The notes: generated by a model from the sequence alone, not told the origin. A stretch of 64,000 nucleotides of DNA from Dugong dugon (GCA_030035585.1 CM057482.1:8171001-8235000); one strand, 5' to 3'. Positions 1 through 11,230 are shown, numbered from the stretch's first letter. Program-made: numbers and translations.

Positions 1-139
1 TGTGTACACATCGGTCTGGTAAGACTCACAGTGGTTGTTCTTGCACTGGTTATGAGATGCCTCGTAGAGGTGACTCTTGGGACTCAGGAGGCTGCCATGT
101 GGAAAGCATGGGGCTCCTTAGAGCTTTGGAGATTTTCAG

Positions 140-512
140 TTTGTTGTTGTTAGTTGCTGCTGAGTCAACTCTGACTCATGGCGACCCCGTGCACAACAGA
201 ACAGAACATTGCCTTGTCCTGTGCCATCTTCATGATCGTTGGTATGTTTGAGCCTATTGTTGGGGCTGTTGTGTAGGGTCTTCCAGTCAAGGGGACAAAT
301 CTTCCAGCTGTATTTTGGACAATATTCTGTTATGATCCATAGGGTTTTCTTCATAGTTTGTCTTAGTCTAGAAGCTCCACTAAAACCTGTCCACCATGGG
401 TGACCATGCTGGTATTTGAATTAGGCATAGCCTCCAACATCATAGCAACGTGCAAGCCACCACAGTATGTCAGGCTGACAGATAGGGAGTAGTCAGTTCG
501 ATTATGGCCGAT
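140..512 (-). repeat. Composite RTE-end/SINE-like interspersed repeat
   Basis: The segment opens with a TTG-rich run and the reverse complement of the RTE/AfroSINE 3' tail (GAGTCAACTCTGACTCATGG). It then carries RTE 3'-end sequence (ACAACAGAACAGAACATTG and following) and switches to a second body with GATCCATAGGGTTTT, CCTGTCCACCATGGG and a closing GCAAGCCACCACAG. The same order recurs near 23.33 and 40.66 kb, so it is a real composite family and not a one-off junction. Family name is unknown to me. Confidence 0.7.
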
Positions 513-1629
513 GTTATCGTAGATCAATGCTTCTCAAACTTCTTCCGGTTTATGAACTGTTTCACTTTGGACATTTGACCCTGCTGACCCCTGTACCTGT
601 TGTTCCCACTTGTCATTACATTATAGTAGCAAACACAGTGACCACACACAGTTCACTTTAGGATTAATAGGGAAAGTTTGGTAGTGTTTTTAAATGAAAT
701 ATAACAAATGTTCACTCAAAAAAATAAATGCTCATTATGAACAAAAACATATCTTGACTATCCTGCCTAGTTAAAATACTGAGGGAATATATAAAGGAGT
801 ATAACATAGTCTTAGATCTCAAAGAACTTACGGACTGCTTGGGACAGGGCCCAGAAATAAGAGAGATGTCTCAGGTGTGATGTGGTGAATTACCTAAGAT
901 TGACACAGAAAGTTGCGGAAGATGTACAGATGGTGGTGGGAGTAGGCATGAGGAAATATAGGCCAGAGAGGCAGGAAAGGCTTGACCGAGAAGGGAGTCT
1001 GAGCTGAGCCTTGGAGAGTGGGGTGGGGATGGGAACTGTTGGTAAGACAAAGGCAAGGGTTACAGCTTCATGGTTTGGTAGCAAATGCTTACCCATCAGG
1101 ATCCAGTGGGACTAGATTGTGAGAATCCCTGCAAAACCACCAGATTTTGTGTTTTGGGGGGGAGTTTGAATAATTGTTGAATGACTATCCAGCGTTGCCA
1201 TTACAAGAATTTTCAAATTCTGTCTGATGATACACAAATGGGAAGTCTTTATAATCTAGTATTACTTGAGTGATTATTTTCAGAATATGGTGATGAGCTA
1301 AAAAGCTCTTAATTGATCTCAAAATATTTATTGAGCTTAGCACTGTATTAGTTTATGTACTGAGCTGCTGACTTATCCCAAAAGGAAGACAGTAAGAGTG
1401 TGAATGTTCTGAGACTGGCTGATTAACAATGTAAACACAAGTCACCCAACTCCTTGAAGGACATAAAGGTGTATACGGTTCCTCTTTTCCCTCTTTCTGT
1501 ATTTTCACTTTGGAATTCTTAATCTTTCATCATCTATGAAAAACCAAACTGCCAAAGTCCACTCAGGTCACACATGACACGAGCATATTGTCTGAAATGA
1601 TTAAATATTTTACCACCTCAGAGGCACTT
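513..1629. other. Unassigned non-coding stretch
   Basis: A+T-rich DNA with no reading frame or splice-bounded exon that I can support. A short stretch near 525-600 (CTTCTCAAACTTCTTCC...) faintly resembles an old MER-type fragment. No regulatory element is recognisable. Confidence 0.5.
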
Positions 1630-1640
1630 TTAAAATGACC

Positions 1641-1799
1641 TAAAAAAAACCCATTGCAGTCGAGTGTATTCCGACTCATAGCAACCCTATAGGACAGAGT
1701 AGTACTGCCCCATTGAGTTTCCAAGGAGCAGCTGGTACATTCGAACTGCCAACCTTTTGGTTAGCAGCCGAGCTCTTAACCACTATGTCACAGGGCTCC
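1641..1799 (-). mobile_element. AfroSINE, reverse orientation, with TSD
   Basis: The tail reads in reverse as CATTGCAGTCGAGTG..CGACTCATAGCAACC and the tRNA-like head as GGTTAGCAGCCGAGCTCTTAACCACT. TTAAAATGACC flanks it perfectly at 1630-1640 and 1800-1810, fixing the insertion limits. Confidence 0.93.
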
Positions 1800-2059
1800 T
1801 TAAAATGACCAATCTCAAAATATGTACCTTGCAACCATTCACTCTTAAGAAGCATTCCTTGAAATTTTTATTTAGCTAATTAATAACTGGAGAACTTGTA
1901 ATTCCTGAATCCTGACTTTATTTCTTAACACCTCCTCCCCTTCAGACACCAAATACCTAACAGTGGTGGCTTTGAAATATGTTTATAAATTATTTAAGAA
2001 ACAGAGCCTAATTCTCCTCCCGTTGAGTGCGGGCTGGACTTAGAAGTGAAGCATTAATG

Positions 2060-2428
2060 TATACATCAAAGTGAAAGTAACTGTAAGTGACTTCAGAGAC
2101 TAAGTCGTAAAAGGCAGTTTGGCTTTCTCTTTGCTCTCTCTCTCGGTTTACTTGCTCTGGGGAAAGTCAACTGCCACGTTGTGAATTCACGCAGGCAGCC
2201 TGTGGAAAAGCCCATGTGGCAAGGAACTGAGGGCTCCTGCCTGCAACCATGTCAGTGCGCCATCTTGGAAGTGGATCCTCCTTCAGCCTCAGTCAAACCT
2301 TCAGATGAGAGCAGCCCCTGCCAACAGCCTGAATGCAGCGACATCAGAGACCCTGAGCTCAAACGAGCCAGCTAAGCCAGTCTCAGATTCCTGACTCATG
2401 GGATCTATGAGATAATAATAAATAGGTC
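2060..2428 (+). mobile_element. MaLR (MLT1-like) LTR, 5' part
   Basis: The stretch has the layout of an old MLT1-type LTR: CTTTGCTCTCTCTCTCGG, a TTGGAAGTGGATCCTCC block, AGAGACCCTGAGC and the terminal TGAGATAATAATAAAT polyadenylation region. It stops abruptly at the T-run of an inserted L1. Its missing end (TTTTAGGCCAG...AATAGATGACTAATACA) reappears at 6289-6360. The 5' limit is approximate. Confidence 0.6.
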
Positions 2429-2553
2429 TTTTTTTTAAATTGTGGTAGAATATATATAACAAAGAATTTGCCATTTTACTCATTTTTAAGTGTCCAATCC
2501 AGTGACATTAATGACATGCATCATGCTGTGCAACCATCTCCCCTATTTCCAGA
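2429..2553 (-). mobile_element. Old L1 (L1M type) 3' end, first piece
   Basis: Reverse complement of an old mammalian L1 3' end, recognised by AAATTGTGGTAGAATATATA and the CATGCATCATGCTGTGCAACCATC block. The same element resumes at 5669 after a younger L1 insertion. A near-repeat of AATAAAT(A/G) is seen at both outer borders (about 2417-2425 and 6289-6296). Confidence 0.75.
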
Positions 2554-3997
2554 TTTTTTTTTAAGAGTTGAATTGTTTTTCTTTCTTTTTCCCCATACAA
2601 AACTTTATATATACATTGTTGTGTGACCCTAACTGCTCTCCCCATACTGTGAAAGCATACTCCTTTCCACCCTTGATTCCCTGTGTCCATTCAACCACCT
2701 CCTAACCCTCTCTGCCTTCCCATCTCTCCTCCAGAAAGAAGCTGCCCGATTAGTCTCCAGTATCGACTTGAGCTAAGAGGTACACTCCTCATGAATATCA
2801 CTTTATGTTCCACAGTCCAGTCCAATCCCTGTCTGAAGAGTTGGCCTTGGAAATTGTTTTAGTTCTGGGCTGATAGAGAATCCAGGGGCCGTGCTTTCCG
2901 GGGTTCCTCCAGTCTCAGTCAGACCATTAAGTCTGGTCTTCTTACTAGAATTAGAGTTCTGCACTCCACCTTTCTCCTGCTCCATCCGGGACTCTCTGTT
3001 GTGTTCCTTGTCAGGGCGGTCATTTATGGTAGCCGGGCACCATCTAGCTCTTCTGGTCTCAGGCTGATGAAGTCTCTGGTTTCTGTGGCCCTTTGTGTCT
3101 CTTGGGCTAATACTTTCCTTGTGTCTTTGGTGTTCTTCATTCTCCTTTACTCCAGGTGGTTGGGAGCAATTGATGCATCTTAGAGGGCCATTTGCAAGCC
3201 TTTAAGACCCCAGCCGCCACTCACCAAAGGAGGATACAGAACATTTTCTTACTAAGCTTTGTCATGCCAGTTGACCTAGATGTCCCCTGAAAGCATTGTC
3301 CCCAGACCCCTACCCCTGCTACTCTGTCCCTCAAAGTGTTTAATTGTATTCAGGAAACTTCTTAGCTTTGGATTAGTCCAGTTGTGCTGACTTCCCCTGT
3401 AGTGTGTGCTGTCCTTCCCTTCACCTAACATAATTCTTATCTACTATCTAGTTAGTAAACAACCCTCCCCCTCCCTCCCCACCCTAGTAACCATCAAAGA
3501 ATGCTTTCTTCTGCGTTTAAACCTTTTCCTGAGTTCTTATAATAGTGGTCTTATACAATATTTGTCTTTCTGTGACTGACTAAATTCACTCAACATAATG
3601 ACCTCCAGATTCTTCCATGTTATGTTTCATGGCTTTATTGTTGTTATTTATCATTGCGTAGTATTCCATTGTGTAGATATACCATAATTTGTTTATCCAT
3701 TTGTCCATTGATGGGCACCTAGGTTGTTTCCATCTTTTTTCTATCGTGAACAGTGCCGCAGGGAACATGGGTGTGCGTATATCTATTTGTGTGATGGCTC
3801 TTATTTCTCTAGGATATATTCCAAGGAGTGAGATAGCTGGATCGTATGGTATTTCTATTTCTAATTTTTTAAGGAAGTGCCAAATCGATTTCCAAAGTTG
3901 TCGTACCATTTTACCTTCCCACCAACAGTGTATAAGTGTTCCAGTCTCTCCACAACCCCTCTAGCATTTATTATTTTGTGTTTTTTTGGATTAATGC
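2554..3997 (-). mobile_element. Lineage L1: ORF2 end and long 3' UTR
   Basis: Read on the minus strand, this is the end of L1 ORF2 followed by about 1 kb of the 3' UTR seen repeatedly in this window. Landmarks on the plus strand are CAGTCCAGTCCAATCCCTG, AGCCGGGCACCATCTAG and GGTTGGGAGCAATTGATGC. With the 5' UTR at 3998-5668 it forms one insertion flanked by CTATTTCCAGA (2543-2553) and CTATTTACAAA (5669-5679). Between the two parts ORF1 and most of ORF2 are missing. Confidence 0.8.
3586..3985 (-). pseudogene. L1 ORF2 C-terminal remnant
   Basis: The translated minus strand carries conserved end-of-ORF2 blocks of L1: [43 protein letters not shown] and YTMEYYAMI. In an intact L1, ORF2 supplies the endonuclease and reverse transcriptase for retrotransposition. 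Only about 110 residues of the C-terminus remain here, downstream of the reverse transcriptase domain. It has no start, lacks both catalytic domains and is dead. It runs straight into the L1 3' UTR. Confidence 0.9.
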
Positions 3998-5668
3998 TGG
4001 ACTACGAGCACTATGTTGGCTGTAAGGACTGGGGGGCATGTCTTATTCATGGGCCCCTATCGCAGGTGGCTAGGTGGCATGGGTGGAGCCACCAGTCTTC
4101 AGTCCCCTGATGTGGGTAGGTGAAGACCTTGCTTAATGGACAGAGCAGAGTCAAATGTCACCAACCTGCCACTTCAGAGCTGAAAGTGTTGAAGTTAGAC
4201 TTCAGGTATATACTCTGTTGTACTGTGATAATGAGGGCCTTTGCTGTTGAAATGGGCCCACACAAGTCTATGCAGGGGGAAAGACACTCAAAGTCCGTGG
4301 ATCCCTTATGCCTGTGTCTACCTACGCAAAGGAGCTGTGTCTACCCTGGGTTCCTGTCTTAGGGGAGCCGGCAGTTTATTTTTCCCGTTTGTTAATTTGT
4401 TCACTCTTCAAGGCCAGAGAATGGCTCCGGGCATGTGACGGATCCTGCTTCCTGTCTAGGGGACTTGGCAATTGTTGAAGCCGGTCCAGGACCCAGTGCA
4501 GAGCAGGGAGGTAAATGGGGGAGAGGTTTTTCCCTAAGGGGGTTGTTTTTTTTTTGTTTGTTTGTTTTTTAATTGTTGTAGTTAAATGAAGTTTACATTC
4601 CAAGTTAGTCTCCCATACAAAATTTTGTTTTACATACATTGTTATGAGACCCTAATTGCTCACCACATTCTGCGACAGCACACTCCTCCTTTCAGCCCCT
4701 GATTCCCCATGACCATTCAACCAGCTCCTAACTCTCTCTGCCTTCCCATCTCACCTCCGGACAGAAGCTGCCCCTTTGGTCTCTTGTATCTATTGACTAA
4801 GAGGCACGCTCTTCATGAGTATCATTTTATGTCCCACAGTCCAGTCCAATCCCTGTCTGAAGAGTTGGCCTCAGAAATTTTTTTAGTTCTGGGCTGATAG
4901 AGAGTCCAGGGGCCATGCTTTCCGGGGCGCCTCCAGTCTCTGTCAGACCATTAAGTCTGGTCTTCTGACTAGAATTTGAGTTCTGCACCCCATCCTTCTA
5001 CTGCTCCATCAGGGACCCTCTGTTGTGTTCCCTTTCAGGACGTTCATTGGTGGTAGCCGGGCACCATCTAGTTCTTCTGGTCTCAGACCGATGAAGTCTC
5101 TGGTTTCTGTGGCCCATTCTGTCTCTTGGGCTGATACTTTCCTTGTGTCTTTGGTGTTCTTCATTCTACTTTACTCCAAGTGGTTGGGACCAATTGATGC
5201 ATCTTAGATGGCCGCTTGCAAGCTTTTAAGACCCTGGATGCCACTCACCAAAGTAGGATGCAGAACATTTTCTTAATAAGATTTGTTATACCGATTGATC
5301 TAGATGTCCCCTGAAAGCATGGTCTAAGGGAGGTGTTTTTGATCCACATGGTAGGCTATACAAAAGTACTTGTCTTTCACCGATCCAGGGCTGCTTCTGA
5401 GCACCGCTACTTGCCTTCCTCACCGCTCCTCCATGAGCTGATCAGGCCTGGAGGGTTCAGGCTCTTGCCAGGTCAGGTCTGGCAACTTCTCGCTGCTTCC
5501 GAACTGTCTCTCCCTCACCCTGCCACTCATTCCGGTTCTTTAACTCTGCATTTGATATTCAGGGCCCCCAGAGTACCATATATAATTGATTCACTTGTTT
5601 TTTCAGGTCTTTGTTGTAAGAGGGTCCACTGGTAGTGTCTGACTACTCTGCCATCTTGGCCCTGCCCT
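3998..5668 (-). mobile_element. L1 5' UTR (interrupted by a second L1)
   Basis: The right-hand edge reads on the minus strand as GGGCCAAGATGGCAGAGTAG, the typical start of a mammalian L1 5' UTR. The region continues for about 880 bp, excluding the nested insertion at 4551-5323. It contains neither ORF1 nor the 5' part of ORF2 and joins ORF2-end sequence near 3997. L1 5' UTRs normally hold the element's internal promoter; activity cannot be judged here. The 5' UTR assignment rests on the terminal motif and the shared TSD. Confidence 0.65.
4551..5323 (-). mobile_element. 5'-truncated L1, 3' UTR only, nested
   Basis: This is a second copy of the lineage L1 3' UTR, closely similar to 2554-3300. 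It starts at a T-rich run (the element's poly-A tail on the other strand) and has no ORF2. CTAAGGGGGTTGTTTTT (4534-4550) and CTAAGGGAGGTGTTTTT (5324-5340) are its target-site duplication, placing it inside the L1 5' UTR. Confidence 0.85.
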
Positions 5669-6045
5669 CTATTTACAAAAAATTTTCATCACCCCAAACA
5701 GAAACTCTGTACCCGTTAAGCAATGTCTCCTCGTTCCTGTCTTCCACACCCCCGGTAACCACTAATAAATTTTTGTCTCTGTGCATTTTCCTCTTCTAGA
5801 TATTCCATAAAAGTGGGATCATACAGTATTTGTTTTTTTGTGACTGACTTCTTTCAGTCAGCAAACTGGTTTCAAGGTTTGTTTATGTTGTAGTATGTAT
5901 TAGGACTTCATTTCTCTTTATGGCTGAGTAATATTCCATTGTATGAATATACCACATTTTGTTTATCCATTCATCTCTTAATGGACACTTGGGTTATTTT
6001 CACCCTTTGGCTATCGTGACTAATGCTGCAGTGAATATTGATGTA
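5669..6045 (-). mobile_element. Old L1 (L1M type), second piece
   Basis: Continuation of the element begun at 2429. The plus strand reads TTTTCATCACCCCAAACAG, GGTAACCACTAATAAA and GTAATATTCCATTGTATG, the familiar antisense of an old L1 3' UTR and ORF2 end. It continues past the AfroSINE to about 6288. Confidence 0.8.
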
Positions 6046-6059
6046 CATGTATCTGCTTG

Positions 6060-6226
6060 GAAATCCTGGTTGAGTAGTGGTTAAGAGTTTGGCTGTTAAC
6101 CAGAAGTTTGGCAGTTCAAATCCACCAGGCGCTTCTTGGAAACCCTATGGGGCAGTTCCCTTCTGTCCTATAGGGTCTCTATGAGTCTGAATTAACTCAA
6201 CGGCAATGGGTTTGGTTTTGGGTTTG
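6060..6226 (+). mobile_element. AfroSINE with perfect 14-bp TSD
   Basis: The tRNA-like head (GTGGTTAAGAGTTTGGCTGTTAACC) and B-box region (GCAGTTCAAATCC) are followed by the RTE-like tail. CATGTATCTGCTTG is repeated exactly at 6046-6059 and 6227-6240. It inserted into the old L1. Confidence 0.95.
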
Positions 6227-6288
6227 CATGTATCTGCTTGACTTGCTGCTTTCAGTTCTTTTGGGACTATATGCAGGAGTGGAATTGC

Positions 6289-6360
6289 AATAAATGTTTG
6301 TTTTAGGCCAGTATGTTTTGGAGTTAGTAATTTATTATGCAGCAATAGATGACTAATACA
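6289..6360 (+). mobile_element. MaLR (MLT1-like) LTR, 3' end piece
   Basis: Starts AATAAATGTTTGTTTTAGGCC and ends AATAGATGACTAATACA, the classic end of an MLT1-type LTR with a terminal CA. It completes the LTR that breaks off at 2428. Confidence 0.65.
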
Positions 6361-6558
6361 TTCATACAGAGTGAATAATAGATTATAAATCTTTGGCAAA
6401 GATTGGCATACTTGTAACATTGGTTTAGAATCCAGAGGGGTTTTTATTATTATAAGCCTTATTTTATGGGGTTAATTTTTAAAGTGATAGCTGACGTGAT
6501 AGATATATTAACTACACTCTCTTGACCTTTCTTTGAAAGGGACTGTTGCTAAGATTAA

Positions 6559-6771
6559 GGAACATTGGTGGTGCAGTGGTTAAAGCGCTTGACTGCTAAC
6601 CGAAATGTCGGTGGTTTGTACCCACCATCTGCTCTGTGGGAGAAAGTTGTGGCAGTCGGCTTCTGTAAAGATTACAGCCTTGGAAATCCTATGGCGCAGT
6701 TCCTTTCTGTCCTATAGGATCTCTATGAGTAGGAATTGACTTGACAGCAACAGGTTTGTTTGTTTTGTTTG
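6559..6771 (+). mobile_element. AfroSINE, long form, with TSD
   Basis: Long subtype with the inserted GTGGGAGAAAG..GTGGCAG..CTTCTGTAAAGATTACAG block between head and tail. GTTGCTAAGATTAA (6545-6558) and GTTGCTAACATTAA (6772-6785) form a 14-bp TSD with one mismatch. Confidence 0.93.
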
Positions 6772-7109
6772 GTTGCTAACATTAAATGGATTCGTGGGTT
6801 CATTTGTTTCTCAAAATATTTTTTTAATTTGTTCTGGGAAGTTGTTAATGCTTGACCTTATTTGTGAAGGTTATCTCCATGTGACTTGGGACACATGTTT
6901 ATCCGTGTCCTCAGAGGCATCGGCAGTTACAGTAGACCTTCAGCACATCCCAGAGACAGCTGGCGTGAAAAAATAAAAACGCCTGGGCATATATTCCTGG
7001 AGGTTATGCCTGTGCCTGAGTTGGAATAAAAATGATAGGCAGCCTCTGGAAAACTAGATTTGGAGATGCTCCATCTCCCCAGAAGGCTGCTAATAATTTT
7101 CTTCCTTAT

Positions 7110-7306
7110 GAACCCTGGTGGCGTAGTGGTTAAAATGCTTAGCTGCTAACCAAAAGGTCAGTGGTTCAAACCCACCAGCCCTCTGTGGGAGAAAGATGTG
7201 GCGGTCTGCTTCTGTAAAGATTTACAGCCTTGGAAACCCTGTGGGGCAGTTCTTCTCTATCCTACAGGGTCACTATGTGTTGGAATTGACTCCGTGTCAG
7301 TGGGTT
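7110..7306 (+). mobile_element. AfroSINE, long form
   Basis: GAACCCTGGTGGCGTAGTGG head, B-box GTGGTTCAAACCC, the AAGATTTACAGCC block and the RTE-like tail. No convincing TSD remains. Confidence 0.93.
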
Positions 7307-7980
7307 TCTCCTGTGCCTTGGTGTCAGCAGAAGCTTCTCAGGGTTGTCTGTGTTCTTAATTTTTAAAGACACTGATTTATGTCATTGCTTTTTTGCATAT
7401 GGAACGTTTGTGTGAGGAAGAGCCTTTGGTTCCATGTGAGTCCTCTGTGCCCAATCCAAAAATGCAACATGAACATGGTCTGATGGCTTAGTGGTATGAT
7501 GTAAGCTTTGTGGAGTGAGTGCAGAGGGAAGCTGAGGTCGACAGAGTATGGAGAAGATGGCTAGAAAATGCAAAGAATAAGGCTTTGAGAAGAATTAGAA
7601 TATAAAAAGTTACACGATGAAAATATGATGATGTCTCATTTACTTTGGTGTCTTCTGGGAAGAAGTAATTGAGAATGAGTGAGTGTTCTCAATAATTCAA
7701 GTTTTCCCCAATTACAGGCGAGACTGTTCTCAGTTTTTGCTGTAAATCTGTGAAGTGCATTACATGTTTCCTGCTTTAAGAAGTAGCAGGTAAGTATCAT
7801 CATCTCACCTTTTCCTCGTGAGTTGCAATTCTGTGCTCTGCTGACTCTTCCGGCTGTTAGCGCGATGGGTTGCTCCTGTCTCTCTACCATGTTGTATCAC
7901 GCTGGGTCGGCCTCAGGAGCCCCCGTACCTGTGCTGTTTGTATAGTACCATGCTTTGGAAAGTTGCCAGGATAGACCAAC
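7307..7980. other. Unassigned non-coding stretch
   Basis: No repeat, exon or RNA gene that I can name. Short open frames on both strands lack any recognisable protein signature. Confidence 0.5.
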
Positions 7981-8520
7981 TGTCTTAGGCTGTGTTCTCT
8001 AGAGAAGCAAAACTAGTGCACTGTATAAATATATATAGAGAGAGATTTATATAAAGGAAATGGCTCACAAGTTTGTAGAGGCTGGAAAGTCCCAAGTCCG
8101 TGGGTCAGGCTGGAGGCTTCTCCTGACTCACATAACCACAGGTGCTGGTGAATCCAAGTTCGGAAAATCTGATAGCAGGCCCCTGGCTCACAATCTCCAG
8201 GTTGGCAGGTAAGACGGCAGGTAAGCTGCTAGCTCAAGTCCCAAGAACCGGTGGTCAGATGAACAGGATCCAGAGTGAGCAAAACCCAGGGAGTCTTGCC
8301 AGAAAGTCCGCCTATATTGGATGCAGACCACACCCCCAAGGAAACTCCCTTTCAACTGATTGGCGGCTCACAACGGGTCTCATCATGGAGGTGATCACAT
8401 TACATCAGATCTTATTATGGAGGTGATTACATCATTAAAAAGTTGCCAAACTACATCATAACTGCCAAACCACTGAGCATCATGGCTCAACCAGGTTGAC
8501 ATGCAACCTTAACCATCACA
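7981..8520 (-). mobile_element. Solo LTR, MaLR-like
   Basis: On the minus strand it starts TGTGATGGTTAAGG and ends GCCTAAGACA, giving the TG...CA termini of an LTR of 540 bp. The interior repeats GATCACATTACATCAGA-type motifs. The tail of the same family recurs at about 23.01-23.12 kb. Flanking 5-mers CCAAC and CCCAG match only at three positions, so the TSD is unproven. No internal retroviral genes adjoin it. Confidence 0.65.
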
Positions 8521-9769
8521 CCCAGTAACCAAGTTGATAGATTCTGGCCTCAGGGAGATTGCTCTCTTCTCATGTGACTTGGAGTGCATGGAGTTAACTG
8601 TGGCTGTTTTAGTTCGGTGCCCGGAAGCCCTTTCTGATTGCTTCAGGGTTAGTGACCTTGTAACAGATGGGTTGACATTGCTGTATGTATGTCTCCCAGA
8701 TACTTTTTGTCAGATTGCTTTTGGGACCATTAGCATATCTGACTCTAACAATAGCTGTGTGGGGTGCTTTGACGAGGCTTTATAACAGTCTGAGCAGTGC
8801 CTGTCTCCCTTCTTTATGCCAAAAAGCGGTGTCTCCATCGTTCCATGGAACGTGCTGCTTGAGGTCTTTCCTGTCTTCTGGAATGCACTTTTAGGCAGAT
8901 GAAGTTTCACTTCCCCATGATAAAATAAGCCAATGATCAGCCTCTGAGAACTGAGGGGAGATGGGGATGGGACTGGTGGAGAAATTGTTTTCCCCTCAGA
9001 TTTTTTGGTGTGTATGTATGTGTTTTAATAACTTATTAAATGTCTAACACAATTTCATAAGCAGTCTGTTATTCAGATTCGTTTTATGAGTTTTATTTAT
9101 TATATAAATAATATATGCTATTAAAGAGAAAAAATTCTCATCAGTAGAAGAAAATAAAAATTACCCTGTGAATCCAACCGCCTGGAGATATCCTCAGTTT
9201 GTAAAAGAGTAAAGTAATGAATTCTGCTTCAAAATTTCCAAAAGTTATAAAATTTATAAATGAAAACATGCAAATAAGATTTTTTATTTTGCAGTAACCT
9301 ATTCCAAACAAGTGAGGAAAGGAACTGCCTTCTGTTACGTGGAATTCCTGCAGTCAGAGAACTTTGTAGATTCCTGTATCCCTAATGACACTTGGAAGCT
9401 GGTTTGAGATGGCGCTTTGGAAGGAGTGCAGTAAATGGCTCAGGATGAGGTTCTGGCCACGCTCCTACTGTTGGTTATACTTGAGAACTTGGAGTATTGG
9501 TGTGGCCCTCCTGGTGGGGGGCTCAAGCACTGCAAGGATTGAAAATCTGGAAATAACTAATTGCATTTGATTTGTGCACCCCACTTGCCTCCTTCGGGGT
9601 GCTGAGTAGGATGTTTGTGGTTTTACTGGAGAGCCAGATAAAGGGCATAAATCATGATCCGAACCCTGTCCCTGAACAGCTGTCGGCCAGCTGCTGCATG
9701 GCTAACTCCGCAGACAGTGAGCTCTCATCTGAGAATTTTAAATAGTGTGAGAAGCCACTGAGCTGTGCT
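8521..9769. other. Unassigned stretch, AT-rich in the middle
   Basis: 9000-9300 is AT-rich and includes GAAGAAAATAAAAATTACCC, a sequence type that also occurs near 16.6 kb and probably marks a very old interspersed repeat. No coding exon is supported. Confidence 0.45.
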
Positions 9770-9779
9770 CCCAGCCAGA

Positions 9780-10018
9780 AGTCACAGGGACCGGGGTTCA
9801 CATCCTGCCATCACCACTTAATGGCGGTGTGATTGCAGATCAGTGACAGAGCTCCTGAGCCTCACCTGTAAAATGCTGGTCACGCAGCCACCTTGTAGGA
9901 TTGTTGTGAGAAGCGCGTTAGTCAAGACAATGCAGGTGAATCACCCAGCACCGTGCCTGGCTCCTAATAAACACTCACTAAATGACTGCTCCCCTACTCT
10001 TGTTATTATTTTTATGAG
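9780..10018 (+). repeat. MIR
   Basis: Ancient tRNA-derived SINE shared by mammals. It follows the MIR consensus in order: GTTCACATCCTGCCATCACCA, GTGTGATTGCAG, CTCACCTGTAAAATG, GGATTGTTGTGAG, CACCGTGCCTGGC and CAATAAAC-like end (CTAATAAACACTCACTAAATG). Confidence 0.85.
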
Positions 10019-11090
10019 TACAGGATGGGTTTGAGTAGGTTATTGTCAGGAGCTAAAGTATTCTAAGCTTGCCTTACAGGAAGGTCCCCCATAGGTACAC
10101 AGCCGTGGCTTCTTCACATTCCTACCTAATAAGCTAGTCCAACGCAGAGTGGCCTCAGTCTGATATAAATAACGCTGGACATCCCTGTCTAAAAGAAGGG
10201 AGGTTACTGGTGAAGAAGGTTGCTTTTAGATCCGGCAGAGTTAGGGATGCAGCCTCTCTTGGTCTAGGTGTTGCTCTGATTCCTTTAATCCCCAAGAAGA
10301 CAAACGTTAAGAGGCCAGTTGGCACGAGTCTGGCAGTAGTTTTCACGTGCACTTTTATTCTCCATGCTTTTGGTATCTTCAGCTGTCCGGTGTCCTGAGC
10401 CTTCAGGCGGTATGTTCCCTCGGAGTTTGGGTAAGCACAGCCAAAGGGGGCGGGTGCCTTGGCCCTCCAGCCTCCCACTCAAGGCTTCTATCCCCAGGGC
10501 CGTGGGCGTGGGCCCTTGGAGAAATTTAATTATGGCCTCTGCTGATGGCTGGACCTCAGCTGGCAGGGGCTTGTGGGTTGTAAACAGAAGGCCGAGCCCC
10601 TCCAGAAGCAGATTAGGGAGATGTCCATTCAAGCAGGGCATTAGTACGGGTTGTTCGTTCTCCTCAGAGCAGATATCTGACTGGGGAAGGACTGTGTGAC
10701 CTTATTTAGAAAATGGCTACACTTTGTTAACCTTTATTCCCATAAGAAGGAAAAAGCATTACATGGCAGAGGTTCAGGCCCCAGGGGGAGCTTCCTGGAT
10801 GGTTCTCCATTTTAAGAGCCATGATTCCGTGTATGTGATAAAATTTATCTGTAACTTCGGACTTCTGCATCCCTTGCTTTCTTTTTTAGTTGCAAATAGA
10901 ATCTTTGTCCATATTTCTTGCATACCCTAGGTGTTTGTCCCTTTCTTTCCAGTCCTAGCAGACAAGGATAAAGATTTTTTTTTTTTTTTAAAGGAACAGG
11001 CATTGCCCTGTCCCCCCTCCACCCTGGTAAGTGGTGAGGAAATTCTAAGCAGATTACTCAAATACAGCCGAACAATTCACCTTGCTGTCT
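10019..11090. other. Unassigned stretch with poly-T run
   Basis: Contains overlapping frames of up to 118 codons on both strands near 10.2-10.7 kb, but without domains, matching splice signals or codon structure. A T-run lies at 10975-10989. Nothing functional can be supported. Confidence 0.45.
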
Positions 11091-11094
11091 TGTA

Positions 11095-11230
11095 GCCAAG
11101 CCAGCTCAGCTCCCCCTTCAAGCCTGGCTCGTTGCTACCCTCTCATGAAGCCTTTCTTGGTCACCCACCCCATCTCAGCCCTCCTTTCTCTCTGTCCCAT
11201 AACGCTGTGCACGCCATTGCTGAGATGGCA
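11095..11230 (+). repeat. L2 LINE 3' end fragment
   Basis: The series CTCTCATGAAGCCTTTCTTGG, TCACCCACCCCATCTCAG and CTCTGTCCCATAAC resembles the L2 3' end (CC..GAAGCCTTCCCTGACC type). Short and diverged. Confidence 0.5.

Noticed and set aside
10155-10699. Several overlapping frames of 107-118 codons suggesting a gene
   Set aside because: Frames overlap on both strands with no start context, splice signals or domain. Likely chance in G+C-richer DNA.
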